Of a DNA stretch of 26,566 bases, positions 8,504-16,743 are shown one piece after another. The DNA is taken from positions 1 to 26,566 of the forward strand of contig CAMMMI010000013.1 of the NCBI GenBank assembly GCA_946497905.1, in the 5' to 3' direction. Both the position numbers and the translations under genes were made by a program. The notes under the pieces are model-generated. The model was not told where the DNA came from. It was given only the letters and a program-made list of their open reading frames with translations, and did no database searches. The number at the start of each line of letters is the position of its first letter. The stretch's first letter is position 1. This DNA is from an uncultured Clostridium sp. Its GTDB lineage: Bacteria; Bacillota; Clostridia; TANB77; CAG-508.

Positions 8504-9514
8504 ATGGAAAAGAAAAGAATATTAACAGGAGATAGACCAACAGGAAAATTGCATATAGGACACTATTTTGGCTCTTTAAAGAAAAGAGTAGAAATGCAAA
8601 ATTCAGGAGAATATGACATGTACATATTGATTGCTGATGTCCAAGCACTAACAGACAATTTTAATAACCCAGATAAAGTAAGAAAAAATGTAAGGGAAGT
8701 AGCAATAGATTATTTATCAGTAGGAATAGATCCAAGTAAAACAACGATATATGTACAATCAATGATACCAGAAACAGCAGAATTAACAGTATTTTATTCT
8801 AACTTAGTAACAATAGCAAGATTGCAAAGAAATCCAACAGTAAAGACAGAAATTGCACAAAAAAAAGAACTATTTGGAGAAAGTGTAACATATGGTTTTT
8901 TAGGGTATCCTGTAAGTCAAGCAGCAGATATTACAACATTTGAAGGTGAATTAGTACCAGTTGGAGAAGATCAAGAACCATTAATAGAACAATGTAGGGA
9001 AATTGTAAGAAAGTTTAATAGTATATATGGAGAAGTATTAATTGAACCTAAAGCGGTTTTATCAGAAGGAAAGAGAATTAAGGGATTAGATGGAAATGAT
9101 AAAATGGGAAAATCATTAGGAAATGCAATATATTTATCAGACTCAGAAGAAGAAATAACAAAAAAAGTAATGAGTGCTGTAACAGACCCAAATAGAATAA
9201 AAAAAGATGATTTGGGAAATCCTGATATATGTATGGTTGCATATTATCATAATTTGTTTACACCAAAAGAAGATGTGAAAATAGTATGTGAAGAATGTAA
9301 GGCAGGTAAAAGAGGTTGCGTGGCATGTAAAAAACAATTAGCTAAAAATATAATAGAAGAATTGAAACCAATCAGGGAAAAAAGAGCATACTATGAGGCT
9401 CATCCAGAAGAAGTTGATAAAATATTGATAGAAGGAACAAATAGAGCTAGAGAAGTTGCAAAACAAACTATGAAAAAAGTAAAAAAAGCAATGAAGCTAG
9501 ATTATTTTGAATAA
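8504..9514 (+). CDS. trpS: Tryptophanyl-tRNA synthetase with probable Fe-S cysteine motif
   Basis: This class I synthetase charges tRNA-Trp. The 336-residue product has the HIGH-type motif GKLHIGHYFGS (HIGH at 17-20) and a KMSKS-type GNDKMGKS ending at 204. It also has Cys243, Cys265, Cys272 and Cys275 in the pattern C-x21-C-x6-C-x2-C. That is almost identical to the C-x22-C-x6-C-x2-C that binds a [4Fe-4S] cluster next to the anticodon-binding site in Thermotoga maritima TrpRS, so a cluster is likely here. ATG 8492 is one base from the GAGAGG site. ATG 8504, with a longer spacer, gives the usual N-terminus ahead of RILTGDRPTGK. The gene stands alone between two leader-like gaps. Confidence 0.93.
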   Translation: MEKKRILTGDRPTGKLHIGHYFGSLKKRVEMQNSGEYDMYILIADVQALTDNFNNPDKVRKNVREVAIDYLSVGIDPSKTTIYVQSMIPETAELTVFYSNLVTIARLQRNPTVKTEIAQKKELFGESVTYGFLGYPVSQAADITTFEGELVPVGEDQEPLIEQCREIVRKFNSIYGEVLIEPKAVLSEGKRIKGLDGNDKMGKSLGNAIYLSDSEEEITKKVMSAVTDPNRIKKDDLGNPDICMVAYYHNLFTPKEDVKIVCEECKAGKRGCVACKKQLAKNIIEELKPIREKRAYYEAHPEEVDKILIEGTNRAREVAKQTMKKVKKAMKLDYFE

Positions 9515-9632
9515 TGTTAATATACATTATGTAGTATAAGGAAAAGGCAAATTTAATGATGTTGCCTGCTAGCATTTATACACGAGATTGTATTAAAGGA
9601 AAAGAAAATGATTTGTATTAAAAGGAGAGAAT

Positions 9633-10907
9633 ATGTTTACAGATTATACAAAAATTATCATAAAATCAGGAGATGGAGGAAATGGTGCAGCAACATTCCG
9701 TCGTGAAAAATATGTAGCAGCAGGAGGACCAGACGGTGGAGACGGAGGAAATGGTGGTAGTGTATATTTTCAAGTAGATAAAGATAAAAATACATTGATA
9801 GATTTTAGATATAATAAAAAGTTTAAAGCAAAAAATGGAGAAAATGGAAGCGGAAGCCACTGTAATGGAAAATATGGAGAAAATTTATATATAAAAGTAC
9901 CTATAGGTACAGTAATAAAAGATGCAGAAACAGGAAAAGTATTAGCAGACCTATCAAAGCCAGATCAAAAAGAACTAATATTAAAAGGTGGACGTGGAGG
10001 AAGAGGTAATTCACATTTTGCAACAGCAACAAGACAAGCCCCACATTTTTCTGAAGATGGGGAAAAAGGAGAAGAAAAAGAATTAATATTAGAACTAAAA
10101 TTGTTAGCAGATGTGGGACTTCTAGGTTTTCCAAATGTAGGAAAATCAACATTTTTATCAATTGTAACATCTGCCAAACCTAAAATTGCAAATTATCATT
10201 TTACAACAATAGAACCAAATTTAGGAGTAGTAAAAACTAAAAATGGTGATGGGTTTGTAATAGCAGATATACCAGGAATTATAGAAGGTGCAAGTGAAGG
10301 CGTAGGCTTAGGAATACAATTTTTAAGACATGTTGAAAGAACAAGACTTTTATTACATTTTTTAGATGTATCAGGACAAGAAGGGAGAAAACCAGTAGAA
10401 GATTTTTATGCAATAAATAAAGAATTAAAAAAATATAGCGAAAAATTAAGTAGTAGAAAGCAAATAATAGTAGCAAATAAAATAGACGCTATGCAAGATG
10501 ATACATTATTACAAGAAGTAGAAAAATTAGCTAAAAAAGAAAAATTGGAAATGTTTAAAATATCAGCAGTAACAAAAGAAGGAGTACAAGAACTAATAGA
10601 TTATGTAACAACAATATTAAAAACATTACCAAAAGAAGATTTAATAGAAATAGAAGAAAAGATAGTTTATACACTGGAAGACAAAAAAGATGAATGGAAA
10701 ATAGAAAAAGTAGATGGTGTATTCAAAGTAACAGGAAAAGCTATACAAAGACTTATGGGAAGAGTAAACATAGAAGATAATGAATCAATTTATTATTTAC
10801 AAAAATCACTTAAAAATATGGGAGTAGATGATAAACTTAAAGAAATGGGAGTTTGTGAAGGTGATACTGTAATTCTAGATGACTGGGAACTAGAATGGAG
10901 AGAGTAA
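9633..10907 (+). CDS. obgE: Obg family GTPase
   Basis: Obg is a ribosome-associated GTPase needed for 50S maturation and linked to the stringent response. The 424-residue protein has all three domains. The glycine-rich Obg fold is at about 1-158 (repeats such as GGPDGGDGGNGG). The G domain has the P-loop GFPNVGKST at 165-173, switch residues DIPGIIEGASEG from 212, and NKID near 283. The C-terminal OCT domain runs from about 345 to 424. AAAAGGAGAG precedes ATG 9633. The stop codon lies in the first copy of a 13-bp tandem duplication (10901-10913 and 10914-10926) that begins the foldback repeat region, so the repeat abuts the gene without damaging it. The 118-bp gap before it holds only a weak 6-bp hairpin. 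Confidence 0.95.
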   Translation: MFTDYTKIIIKSGDGGNGAATFRREKYVAAGGPDGGDGGNGGSVYFQVDKDKNTLIDFRYNKKFKAKNGENGSGSHCNGKYGENLYIKVPIGTVIKDAETGKVLADLSKPDQKELILKGGRGGRGNSHFATATRQAPHFSEDGEKGEEKELILELKLLADVGLLGFPNVGKSTFLSIVTSAKPKIANYHFTTIEPNLGVVKTKNGDGFVIADIPGIIEGASEGVGLGIQFLRHVERTRLLLHFLDVSGQEGRKPVEDFYAINKELKKYSEKLSSRKQIIVANKIDAMQDDTLLQEVEKLAKKEKLEMFKISAVTKEGVQELIDYVTTILKTLPKEDLIEIEEKIVYTLEDKKDEWKIEKVDGVFKVTGKAIQRLMGRVNIEDNESIYYLQKSLKNMGVDDKLKEMGVCEGDTVILDDWELEWRE

Positions 10908-10919
10908 GGGGACAGAGTA

Positions 10920-11382
10920 AGGGGACGTTCCTTCAATCCCTAAAATTCGGGATAATGGGGACGGACCTTTAGGAATTTACTACTTTGGGGACGCGTCCAA
11001 AATTGGAAAGGAGTATATCGGAAAGTTATTAAAAATTCTTTACATTAATTAAACAAAGTATTATATATAAATTTTAATAATTACTCGGCTAACATTGCAG
11101 AATAAATAAATTCTAAAATTATAAAGCAGGCACCTCTCAAAGCAAGTTTGAGATTCTCCAGCTTTACAATTAAAGAATTTATAATATTCTTTCATTCACA
11201 TTCGTAATTATTAAAATTTATATATAATACTTTGTTTTTATACAATATTAAACTAAGCATTTTTTATTGTAAAAAAAAACTATAGAATTAAAATTCCAAT
11301 TTTGGACGCGTCCCCAAAGTAGTAAATTCCTAAAGGTCCGTCCCCATTATCCCGAATTTTAGGGATTGAAGGAACGTCCCCT
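10920..11382. repeat. 463-bp nested foldback element (MITE/REP-like)
   Basis: The outer arms 10920-11008 and 11294-11382 are perfect 89-bp inverted copies. Inside them, 11051-11084 and 11204-11237 form a second perfect 34-bp inverted repeat. Inside that, about 11109-11128 pairs with 11161-11180 at 17 of 20 bases around a CTCAAA-GCAAG-TTTGAG hairpin. The arms carry GGGGACG/CGTCCCC words typical of clostridial REP-like repeats. There is no open frame inside. It sits between the convergent obgE and rimI, and its right arm encodes the last rimI codons and stop. As RNA, either strand would fold into a long rod and may end transcription. A 13-bp tandem duplication lies at its left edge. Confidence 0.9.
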
Positions 11383-11832
11383 AGTCATAAGAACAGCACC
11401 ATTTTCATCATTATAATAATGTTTTCTAAACCCAACTACTTTAAAATCAAACTTTTCATACAAATTAATAGCAGAGGAATTCAACTCATTTACTTCCAAA
11501 TTAATAACAGAAATATTAAAATCATTACAAATATCAAAAAGTTTTTGTAAAAGCAAAGAAGCAATTCCATGGCGACGAAAAGATTTTTTTACAACAATAT
11601 TCATGATTTCAGCTTCATCTAGAATTAATTTTAATCCAGCAAAGCCAACTATTTCACCATTAATTTTAGCAGTTATATATTTAGAATTATTACTTAACAA
11701 TTCAGATTTTAGGATATCATAAGTCCAAAAATTATCAAAAGATGTGATTAAATTATCTTTCAAAATATCTAAATCTTCTAAATTCATATCAGAAATGATT
11801 ATATCATAATTACAAGATTCTAATTTATCCAT
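11359..11832 (-). CDS. rimI: Ribosomal-protein-alanine N-acetyltransferase (GNAT)
   Basis: This is a GNAT acetyltransferase of the RimI type, which acetylates the N-terminus of ribosomal protein bS18. The 157-residue product has the acetyl-CoA loop RRHGIAS after IVVKKSF, then INLEVNELNSSAINLYEKF and GFRKHYY, the usual RimI order. It is the last gene of tsaE-tsaB-rimI, a common Firmicute cluster. AAAGGTG overlaps the end of tsaB and gives good spacing to ATG 11832; a GTG three codons earlier would sit on that site. The last seven residues (RGRSFNP) and the stop are encoded by the right arm of the foldback repeat, so the native C-terminus was probably replaced when the repeat arrived. Confidence 0.87.
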   Translation of the reverse strand: MDKLESCNYDIIISDMNLEDLDILKDNLITSFDNFWTYDILKSELLSNNSKYITAKINGEIVGFAGLKLILDEAEIMNIVVKKSFRRHGIASLLLQKLFDICNDFNISVINLEVNELNSSAINLYEKFDFKVVGFRKHYYNDENGAVLMTRGRSFNP

Positions 11833-11837
11833 GATTA

Positions 11838-12542
11838 TCACACCTTTTTAAAATTGTTTTTTTCTTCAAGTAATCTTTGAGCTTGAGGTTTTTTTAAATA
11901 TAAAGGATAAAGTTCTTGAGAAACTTTATTAGAATTTATAAATTTATTAAAACCAGCTAATCCAAGATTATATGAACTTAAATTATTATCTATAGCAAAA
12001 ATAGAATTAGAAAAATTATTATTAATAATATTTTTATATATTAAAGACCCATCTCCAACAAAAGTGATTTTTTCATTAGAGTAACTATCTTTTAAAATAT
12101 TGCATATATTTTCTAAAGAATCGGCTATAGGAGATACAAGTTCTGTATAAATTGAATTTTCTAGTTTATATAATGCAAAATAACAATTAGAATGTTTGCA
12201 ATCTATAATAGAACATATAAGTCCATCATCTTTTATATTATAAGCTAAAGAGTGTAAAGAACTAATACCTATACAAGGAATGTCTAAACTATCATGAAAA
12301 GCTTTAGCTGTTGCAATTCCAATTCTAATACCTGTAAAAGATCCAGGACCTTCATCGCAGACAATTAAATCAATATCTTTTAAATGTAATTTTGTTTTTT
12401 CAAAAGCAGATTGAATCAAAGGCATCAAATTTTCAGAATGAGTCATTCCTGTATTTGAGTCCATATTACATAATAAAAGTTTATTTTCTAATATTGAAAC
12501 ACCACATATATTACTTGCAGTATCTATGCTTAAAATATTCAA
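11838..12542 (-). CDS. tsaB: tRNA t6A synthesis subunit TsaB
   Basis: TsaB (YeaZ) is the non-catalytic ASKHA-fold partner of TsaD in the complex that makes threonylcarbamoyl-adenosine at position 37 of ANN-decoding tRNAs. The 234-residue product begins MNILSIDTASNICGVSILE and contains CDEGPGSFTGIRIGIATAKAF, the signature of the family. The start is TTG 12542, five or six bases after a perfect AAGGAGGT. It is 11 bp from tsaE and five bases from rimI, so the three are one operon. The same modified base is the substrate of MtaB, encoded 2 kb away. Confidence 0.93.
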   Translation of the reverse strand: MNILSIDTASNICGVSILENKLLLCNMDSNTGMTHSENLMPLIQSAFEKTKLHLKDIDLIVCDEGPGSFTGIRIGIATAKAFHDSLDIPCIGISSLHSLAYNIKDDGLICSIIDCKHSNCYFALYKLENSIYTELVSPIADSLENICNILKDSYSNEKITFVGDGSLIYKNIINNNFSNSIFAIDNNLSSYNLGLAGFNKFINSNKVSQELYPLYLKKPQAQRLLEEKNNFKKV

Positions 12543-12553
12543 AATATACCTCC

Positions 12554-13033
12554 TTATTTTTTAACAATTTCATTAAAGTTAGAAAAAATATTGTCATATT
12601 TTTTACCAAAGGTAGTTATGTTAAAAATTCTAGTATTTTCGTTATTAAAGTCTCTTGTTAAATAAATTTGGATATAATCATCAGGAAGAATATCCTCAAT
12701 AATTTCTCCCCATTCGATGATACAAATACCATTTTCAAAATACTCTTCTCCGCCAATTTCATAGAATTCTGAGCTGTCAGATAATCTATAAACATCAAAA
12801 TGATAAATATTAATATCATCTTTTATATATTCATTAACAATAGTAAAAGTTGGGCTAGATATTTCATCATCTAAACCAAAATACGCTAAGATACCTTGAG
12901 TAAATTTAGTTTTACCAGAGCCTAATTCGCCAGATAAAACAATAATATCTTTTTTATGTAATTGTGAAGCTAGTTTTTTTGCAAAATTTATAGTGTCATT
13001 TTCACTATAAGATGTATATGTATAATTTTTCAT
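12554..13033 (-). CDS. tsaE: tRNA t6A synthesis ATPase TsaE
   Basis: TsaE (YjeE) is the ATPase that resets the TsaBD complex in t6A synthesis. The 159-residue protein has the P-loop SGELGSGKTKFTQG at 34-47, SSPTFTIVNEY with the conserved Thr, HFDVYRL, and CIIEWGE, as expected. It is the first gene of the minus-strand tsaE-tsaB-rimI operon. AAAGGGATG lies about nine bases before ATG 13033. It diverges from mreB across a 272-bp gap. I see no consensus promoter for the minus side there, only AT-rich sequence. Confidence 0.93.
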   Translation of the reverse strand: MKNYTYTSYSENDTINFAKKLASQLHKKDIIVLSGELGSGKTKFTQGILAYFGLDDEISSPTFTIVNEYIKDDINIYHFDVYRLSDSSEFYEIGGEEYFENGICIIEWGEIIEDILPDDYIQIYLTRDFNNENTRIFNITTFGKKYDNIFSNFNEIVKK

Positions 13034-13222
13034 ATTTAATTATCATCCCTTTCTCAAGGCACAAATCTGGTTTCTTAAAGCATAAATCCAATTGGAAAAT
13101 TATAATTATTTATCAACATTCCTCCAAAATCGAAAAAATAAATAAAGTTATATCTAACCTTAATTTTTTCAATAGGACAATAAAATTATAATATAAAAAA
13201 TTAAAAAAATCAAATAAAAGTA

Positions 13223-13251
13223 TTGATAAATTAGAAAAATTGTAATATAAT
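13223..13251 (+). promoter_or_regulatory. Promoter of mreB
   Basis: TTGATA (13223-13228) is exactly 17 bp from a perfect TATAAT (13246-13251), 55 bp before the mreB ATG. The rest of the 13034-13305 gap is featureless AT-rich DNA. Confidence 0.8.
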
Positions 13252-13305
13252 CGTAACATACTTGTAATAGAAAAGAAATAAAAGTTGTAGAAGGGAAGAT
13301 ATACA

Positions 13306-14316
13306 ATGTTTAAATTGGGATTTGGACAAGATATAGGTATAGATTTAGGAACAGCAACAGTAATCGCATATGTAAAAGGAAAAGGCATAGTTTTAAGAGA
13401 ACCATCTGTTGTTGCAGTAGATAATAATACTGGTGAAGTTTTAGCAGTGGGAAAAGAAGCAAGAAGAATGCTAGGTAGAACCCCAGGAAACATTGTAGCT
13501 ACTAGACCACTAAGAGATGGAGTAATATCAGATTATACAGTAACAGAAAAAATGTTAAAACATTTTATTAACAAAGTATGTGGAAAATTCGTTTTTTCTC
13601 CAAGAATAATGATTTGTATCCCTTCACAAGTAACAGAAGTAGAAAAAAAAGCAGTAATAGATGCTGCATCACAGGCTGGAGCTAGAAAGGTATATCTTAT
13701 AGAAGAACCAATAGCAGCTGCAATTGGTGCAGGGATAGACATATCAAAACCATGTGGAAATATGGTGGTTGATATAGGTGGAGGAACTACAGATATAGCA
13801 GTTATATCATTAGGTGGTTCAGTTGTTAATACATCATTAAAAGTAGCAGGAGATAAATTTGATGAATATATAGTAAAATATATCAAGAAAAAACACAATG
13901 TAATGATAGGAGAAAGAACAGCAGAAGATTTAAAAGTAAATATAGGATGTGTATATCCTAAAATACAAGATACAGAAATGGATATAAGAGGAAGAGATTT
14001 AACAACAGGACTTCCAAAAACTATAACAATACATTCTAGTGAAATGTTAGAAGCTTTAATAGAACCAGCTATGATGATAGTAGATGCAGTTCATAGTGTT
14101 TTAGAAAGAACACCTCCAGAACTAGCAGCAGATATAAGTGATAAAGGAATATACATGACAGGTGGAGGATGTTTAGTAGATGGTTTAGATAAATTGTTAC
14201 AAGAAAAAACAGGAATAAATGTAATGATTGCTCAAGACACAGTGTCATGTGTAGCACTAGGTACAGGAAAAGCGTTAGATAATTTAGATATTTTAGATGG
14301 AAAGGTAAGAAAATAA
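13306..14316 (+). CDS. mreB: Rod-shape-determining protein MreB/Mbl
   Basis: This is a bacterial actin that forms membrane-associated filaments guiding lateral wall synthesis. The 336-residue protein has the actin ATPase motifs: phosphate 1 in DIGIDLGTATV (9-19), IEEPIAAAIGAGI, phosphate 2 in VVDIGGGTTDIAVI, and the adenosine motif IYMTGGGCLVDGLD. MreB and Mbl cannot be told apart safely here. No mreC or mreD follows, which is more usual for Mbl or a solitary MreB. AAGGGAAGA precedes ATG 13306, and a clear promoter and terminator bracket the gene, so it is monocistronic. Confidence 0.92.
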   Translation: MFKLGFGQDIGIDLGTATVIAYVKGKGIVLREPSVVAVDNNTGEVLAVGKEARRMLGRTPGNIVATRPLRDGVISDYTVTEKMLKHFINKVCGKFVFSPRIMICIPSQVTEVEKKAVIDAASQAGARKVYLIEEPIAAAIGAGIDISKPCGNMVVDIGGGTTDIAVISLGGSVVNTSLKVAGDKFDEYIVKYIKKKHNVMIGERTAEDLKVNIGCVYPKIQDTEMDIRGRDLTTGLPKTITIHSSEMLEALIEPAMMIVDAVHSVLERTPPELAADISDKGIYMTGGGCLVDGLDKLLQEKTGINVMIAQDTVSCVALGTGKALDNLDILDGKVRK

Positions 14317-14338
14317 GATTTTATTAAGTAAAGTATAG

Positions 14339-14378
14339 CCCAAGGTATAAAAATATACAGTACCTTGGGAGATTTTTA
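14339..14378 (+). terminator. Terminator of mreB
   Basis: CCCAAGGTA (14339-14347) pairs with TACCTTGGG (14361-14369) and is followed by AGATTTTTAT. The nine-pair stem and T-run make a good Rho-independent terminator. Confidence 0.85.
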
Positions 14379-14404
14379 TATATTCTTTGTAAAATTTGGC
14401 ACAC

Positions 14405-14508
14405 GAACAATGACGCGGGCTTTTGAAATGTCATAAACAGAAAAAATGTTAAAAAAAGCCCACTATTGTTCTTGAATAGGAAAAATCGAGTTTTTCCTAT
14501 TCAAGAAC
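14405..14508 (+). other. Two mutually exclusive hairpins before mtaB
   Basis: Stem A pairs GAACAAT (14405-14411) and GGGCTTTT (14417-14424) with AAAAGCCC (14454-14461) and ATTGTTC (14465-14471). Stem B is a perfect 18-bp hairpin, 14468-14485 with 14491-14508, around a five-base loop. They share 14468-14471, so full formation of one excludes the other. No T-run follows stem B. This fills most of the 246-bp gap and could be an mtaB leader switch or a mobile-repeat relic. Confidence 0.55.
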
Positions 14509-14562
14509 ATCGCTTTGCTCTAACAAATGCACAGTAATAATTAAAAAAGAAAGGGGTAAAAA

Positions 14563-15904
14563 ATGAAGAAAGTAGCATTTATAACATTGCGGATGTAAAG
14601 TAAACCAATATGAAACAAATGCAATGGCTCAAAAATTTTTAGAAAAAGGATATGAAGTAACAGAGCATACAGAAAAAGCAGATATATATATCATAAATAC
14701 ATGTACAGTAACAAATATGTCAGATAGAAAATCAAGGCAAATGCTAAGAAGGGTAAGAGATTTAAGTAAAAAAGCAATAATAGTAGCATGTGGATGTTAT
14801 GTGCAAGTAGGAGAAGAAGAATTAAAAAAAATAGATGAAATAGATTTAATTTTAGGAAACAATGAAAAAAAAGATATAGTAGAGCATGTAGAAAAATATA
14901 TAGAAACACATCAAAAAGATACCAAAGTAGATGATGTAATGTATAAAAAAGATTTTGTAGAATTTGGAGATATTACATATACAGAAAAAACAAGAGCAGT
15001 AATAAAAATTCAAGATGGTTGCGACAGATTTTGTTCATATTGTATAATACCATATGCAAGAGGAAGAGTAAGAAGTAGAAATCCTAAAAATATAATATCT
15101 GAAATAAATAAAATAGCTCAAAAAGGAATAAAAGAAGTAGTAATAACAGGAATACATATAGCATCATATGGAAAGGATTTTGATAATAAATATAAATTAA
15201 TTGATTTATTAGAAGAGATAAATAAGATAGAAGGAATAGAAAGAATAAGGTTAGGATCTATTGAACCATTATTAATAACAGAAGAATTTTTGTTAAGATT
15301 AGTAAAATTAGAAAAAGTATGTGAACATTTTCATTTATCATTACAAAGTGGATGTGATGAAACATTAAAAAGGATGAATAGAAGATATACAACAAGGCAG
15401 TTTAGAGATATTGTGGATTTATTAAGAAAATATTATAAAAATGTAATATTAACAACAGATATAATTGTTGGTTTTCCACAAGAAAGCAAAGAAGAATTTA
15501 ATAGGACATATAACTTTTTAAAAGAGATTAAATTTTATAAAATGCATGTATTCAAATATTCACCAAGAAAAGGGACAAAAGCAGCTCAAATGAAAGGGCA
15601 AATAGATGGAAAAATAAAAGAAGAAAGAAGTCAAAAATTAATAGAATTATCAAACATTAACCAAAAAACATATAATGAGCAATATGTAGGAAAAAAAGTA
15701 GATGTTTTATTTGAAGAACAAAAAGATGGAATTTATAAAGGTCATACAAAAAATTATATTTTAATACACTGTAATGATATAAAAAATGATTTAAATAGTA
15801 ATAAAAAAACAAGCAATATATCTAACAAAGAAATAGAAAATCAAATATTAACAGTAAAATGTATAAAAGCACATAAAGAATATATAGAGGCAGAAATACA
15901 ATAA
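14563..15904 (+). CDS. mtaB: tRNA t6A37 methylthiotransferase MtaB, needs a +1 frameshift
   Basis: MtaB is a radical-SAM enzyme that turns t6A37 into ms2t6A37 in tRNAs. Translation from ATG 14563 (after AAAGGGG) reads MKKVAFITL, then CGG ATG TAA. Skipping one base (C14590) continues as GCKVNQYETNAM and stays open to 15904, giving 446 residues, a normal length. All key residues are present: UPF0004 cysteines Cys11, Cys47 and Cys78, the radical-SAM CDRFCSYC (Cys153, 157, 160), and a C-terminal TRAM-like region. A start at 14624 would lack Cys11. The rest shows no decay, which argues against a pseudogene. The shift site matches that in disA. A sequencing error is possible but there is no homopolymer. 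Confidence 0.88.
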
Positions 15905-16044
15905 AATTTAATGCTATGATATTTTATGTAAAAGCTAATAGTAGATAAAAATATCTATAAAAAGTAAATTAGAAAAATGTATAAATGTAACAAATATGTA
16001 ATATTTATGTAACAAATATTTAATATAAAAATACAAAAAAATAC

Positions 16045-16073
16045 TTGATAAAAATTTGATATTATAGTATAAG
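16045..16073 (+). promoter_or_regulatory. Promoter of the small gene before radA
   Basis: TTGATA (16045-16050) is 17 bp from TATAAG (16068-16073), 42 bp before ATG 16115. Confidence 0.65.
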
Positions 16074-16114
16074 TAATGTAGAATTTGTATAAAAATACGA
16101 AGGAGGAAATAAAA

Positions 16115-16477
16115 ATGGCAGATTTAGGAGAAGAAAACAAAGTTACAGGAGTATTTGGTGGAGTAGAATTTAATAATGGTGAAAATAATAACAATGGAAA
16201 CTTCAATGTAGAAAATGTAGGAAGTGAAAATAATCCAGCACAAGAAAATGCAGGAACAATAAGAAATTCAAATTTACCAATAAAATCAGGATTTTGGTCA
16301 AAATTCAAAGCATTCTGGTTACAAGATATAGATTGGAAAAAAGAAATAAAAGTAGAATTAACACCATATCAACAAAAAGTAGAAGATGAAATAAATGAAT
16401 TTTTACACCAAGAAATAACATGGGAAAAAGTACACGATTTCTTATTCCAAGAAATAAAATTTGGAAAAAGCAAATAA
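16115..16477 (+). CDS. Uncharacterised 120-residue protein with Gln-Glu-Ile-x-Trp repeats
   Basis: I do not recognise the family. Residues 1-55 are Asn/Gly/Glu-rich and probably disordered. Residues 58-120 are aromatic and charged and contain three related pieces: QDIDW (70-74), QEITW (99-103) and QEIKF (112-116). There is no signal peptide or membrane helix. GAAGGAGG lies before ATG 16115; the frame opens at 16085, but that ATG has no ribosome site. The gene has its own promoter and terminator and is therefore probably expressed alone, perhaps at high level given the strong site. The last 19 bases of coding sequence recur at 16597-16615. Confidence 0.72.
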   Translation: MADLGEENKVTGVFGGVEFNNGENNNNGNFNVENVGSENNPAQENAGTIRNSNLPIKSGFWSKFKAFWLQDIDWKKEIKVELTPYQQKVEDEINEFLHQEITWEKVHDFLFQEIKFGKSK

Positions 16478-16615
16478 TGTTTTCTTATTTATTATATAGG
16501 TAAAAACTAACCAGTAATGAATTTTTAGTAAAATAATAAAAAGGTATAGCATATTATAAAAAATTGTGCTATACTTTTTATGTTTTAAGAGAGACGAAAA
16601 TTTGGAAAAAGCAAA
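16456..16615 (+). repeat. 19-bp direct repeat around a terminator
   Basis: The 3' end of the preceding gene (16456-16474) is repeated exactly at 16597-16615. The 122 bp between the copies hold a terminator. After the second copy the same reading phase stays open to a TGA that overlaps the radA ATG. This looks like insertion or duplication that cut a once longer gene. Confidence 0.6.
16544..16580 (+). terminator. Terminator after the small gene
   Basis: GTATAGCA (16544-16551) pairs with TGCTATAC (16567-16574), followed by T residues to 16580. A-rich flanks extend the stem with one bulge. Confidence 0.8.
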
Positions 16616-16680
16616 AAAAGAGTTAAAAATAATCAAAAAGATTTTAAGAGCAGTGAAAGAATAATAAAAATATTAAATAA

Positions 16681-16743
16681 AAGGAGGAAACAAGGGGATT
16701 TTGCAAAACAGAATATCTTAAATAAAAATGTCCCTAACATAGA
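16681..16743 (+). promoter_or_regulatory. radA leader with a distant ribosome site and a bridging hairpin
   Basis: The only strong Shine-Dalgarno site, AAGGAGG (16681-16687), is 56 bases from the radA ATG. Between them AGGGGATTTT (16693-16702) can pair with AAAATGTCCCT (16725-16735), with one wobble and one bulge. Folding would leave 13 unpaired bases between ribosome site and start. The stem resembles a short REP-type repeat. Confidence 0.5.

Noticed and set aside
10990..11300. Retron msr-msd or other known structured RNA inside the foldback
   Set aside because: No reverse transcriptase is nearby and the nested arms are explained by inverted repeats alone.
14563..14592. mtaB and disA as plain pseudogenes or sequencing errors
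   Set aside because: Each has one lesion only, not in a homopolymer, at the same CGG-A context, with the rest fully intact. I cannot exclude error without reads, but the coincidence favours a shared cause.
16602..16664. Small peptide starting at TTG 16602 (20 codons)
   Set aside because: The start is weak, the frame is short and Lys-rich as expected in AT-rich DNA, and it overlaps the duplicated gene end in another frame.
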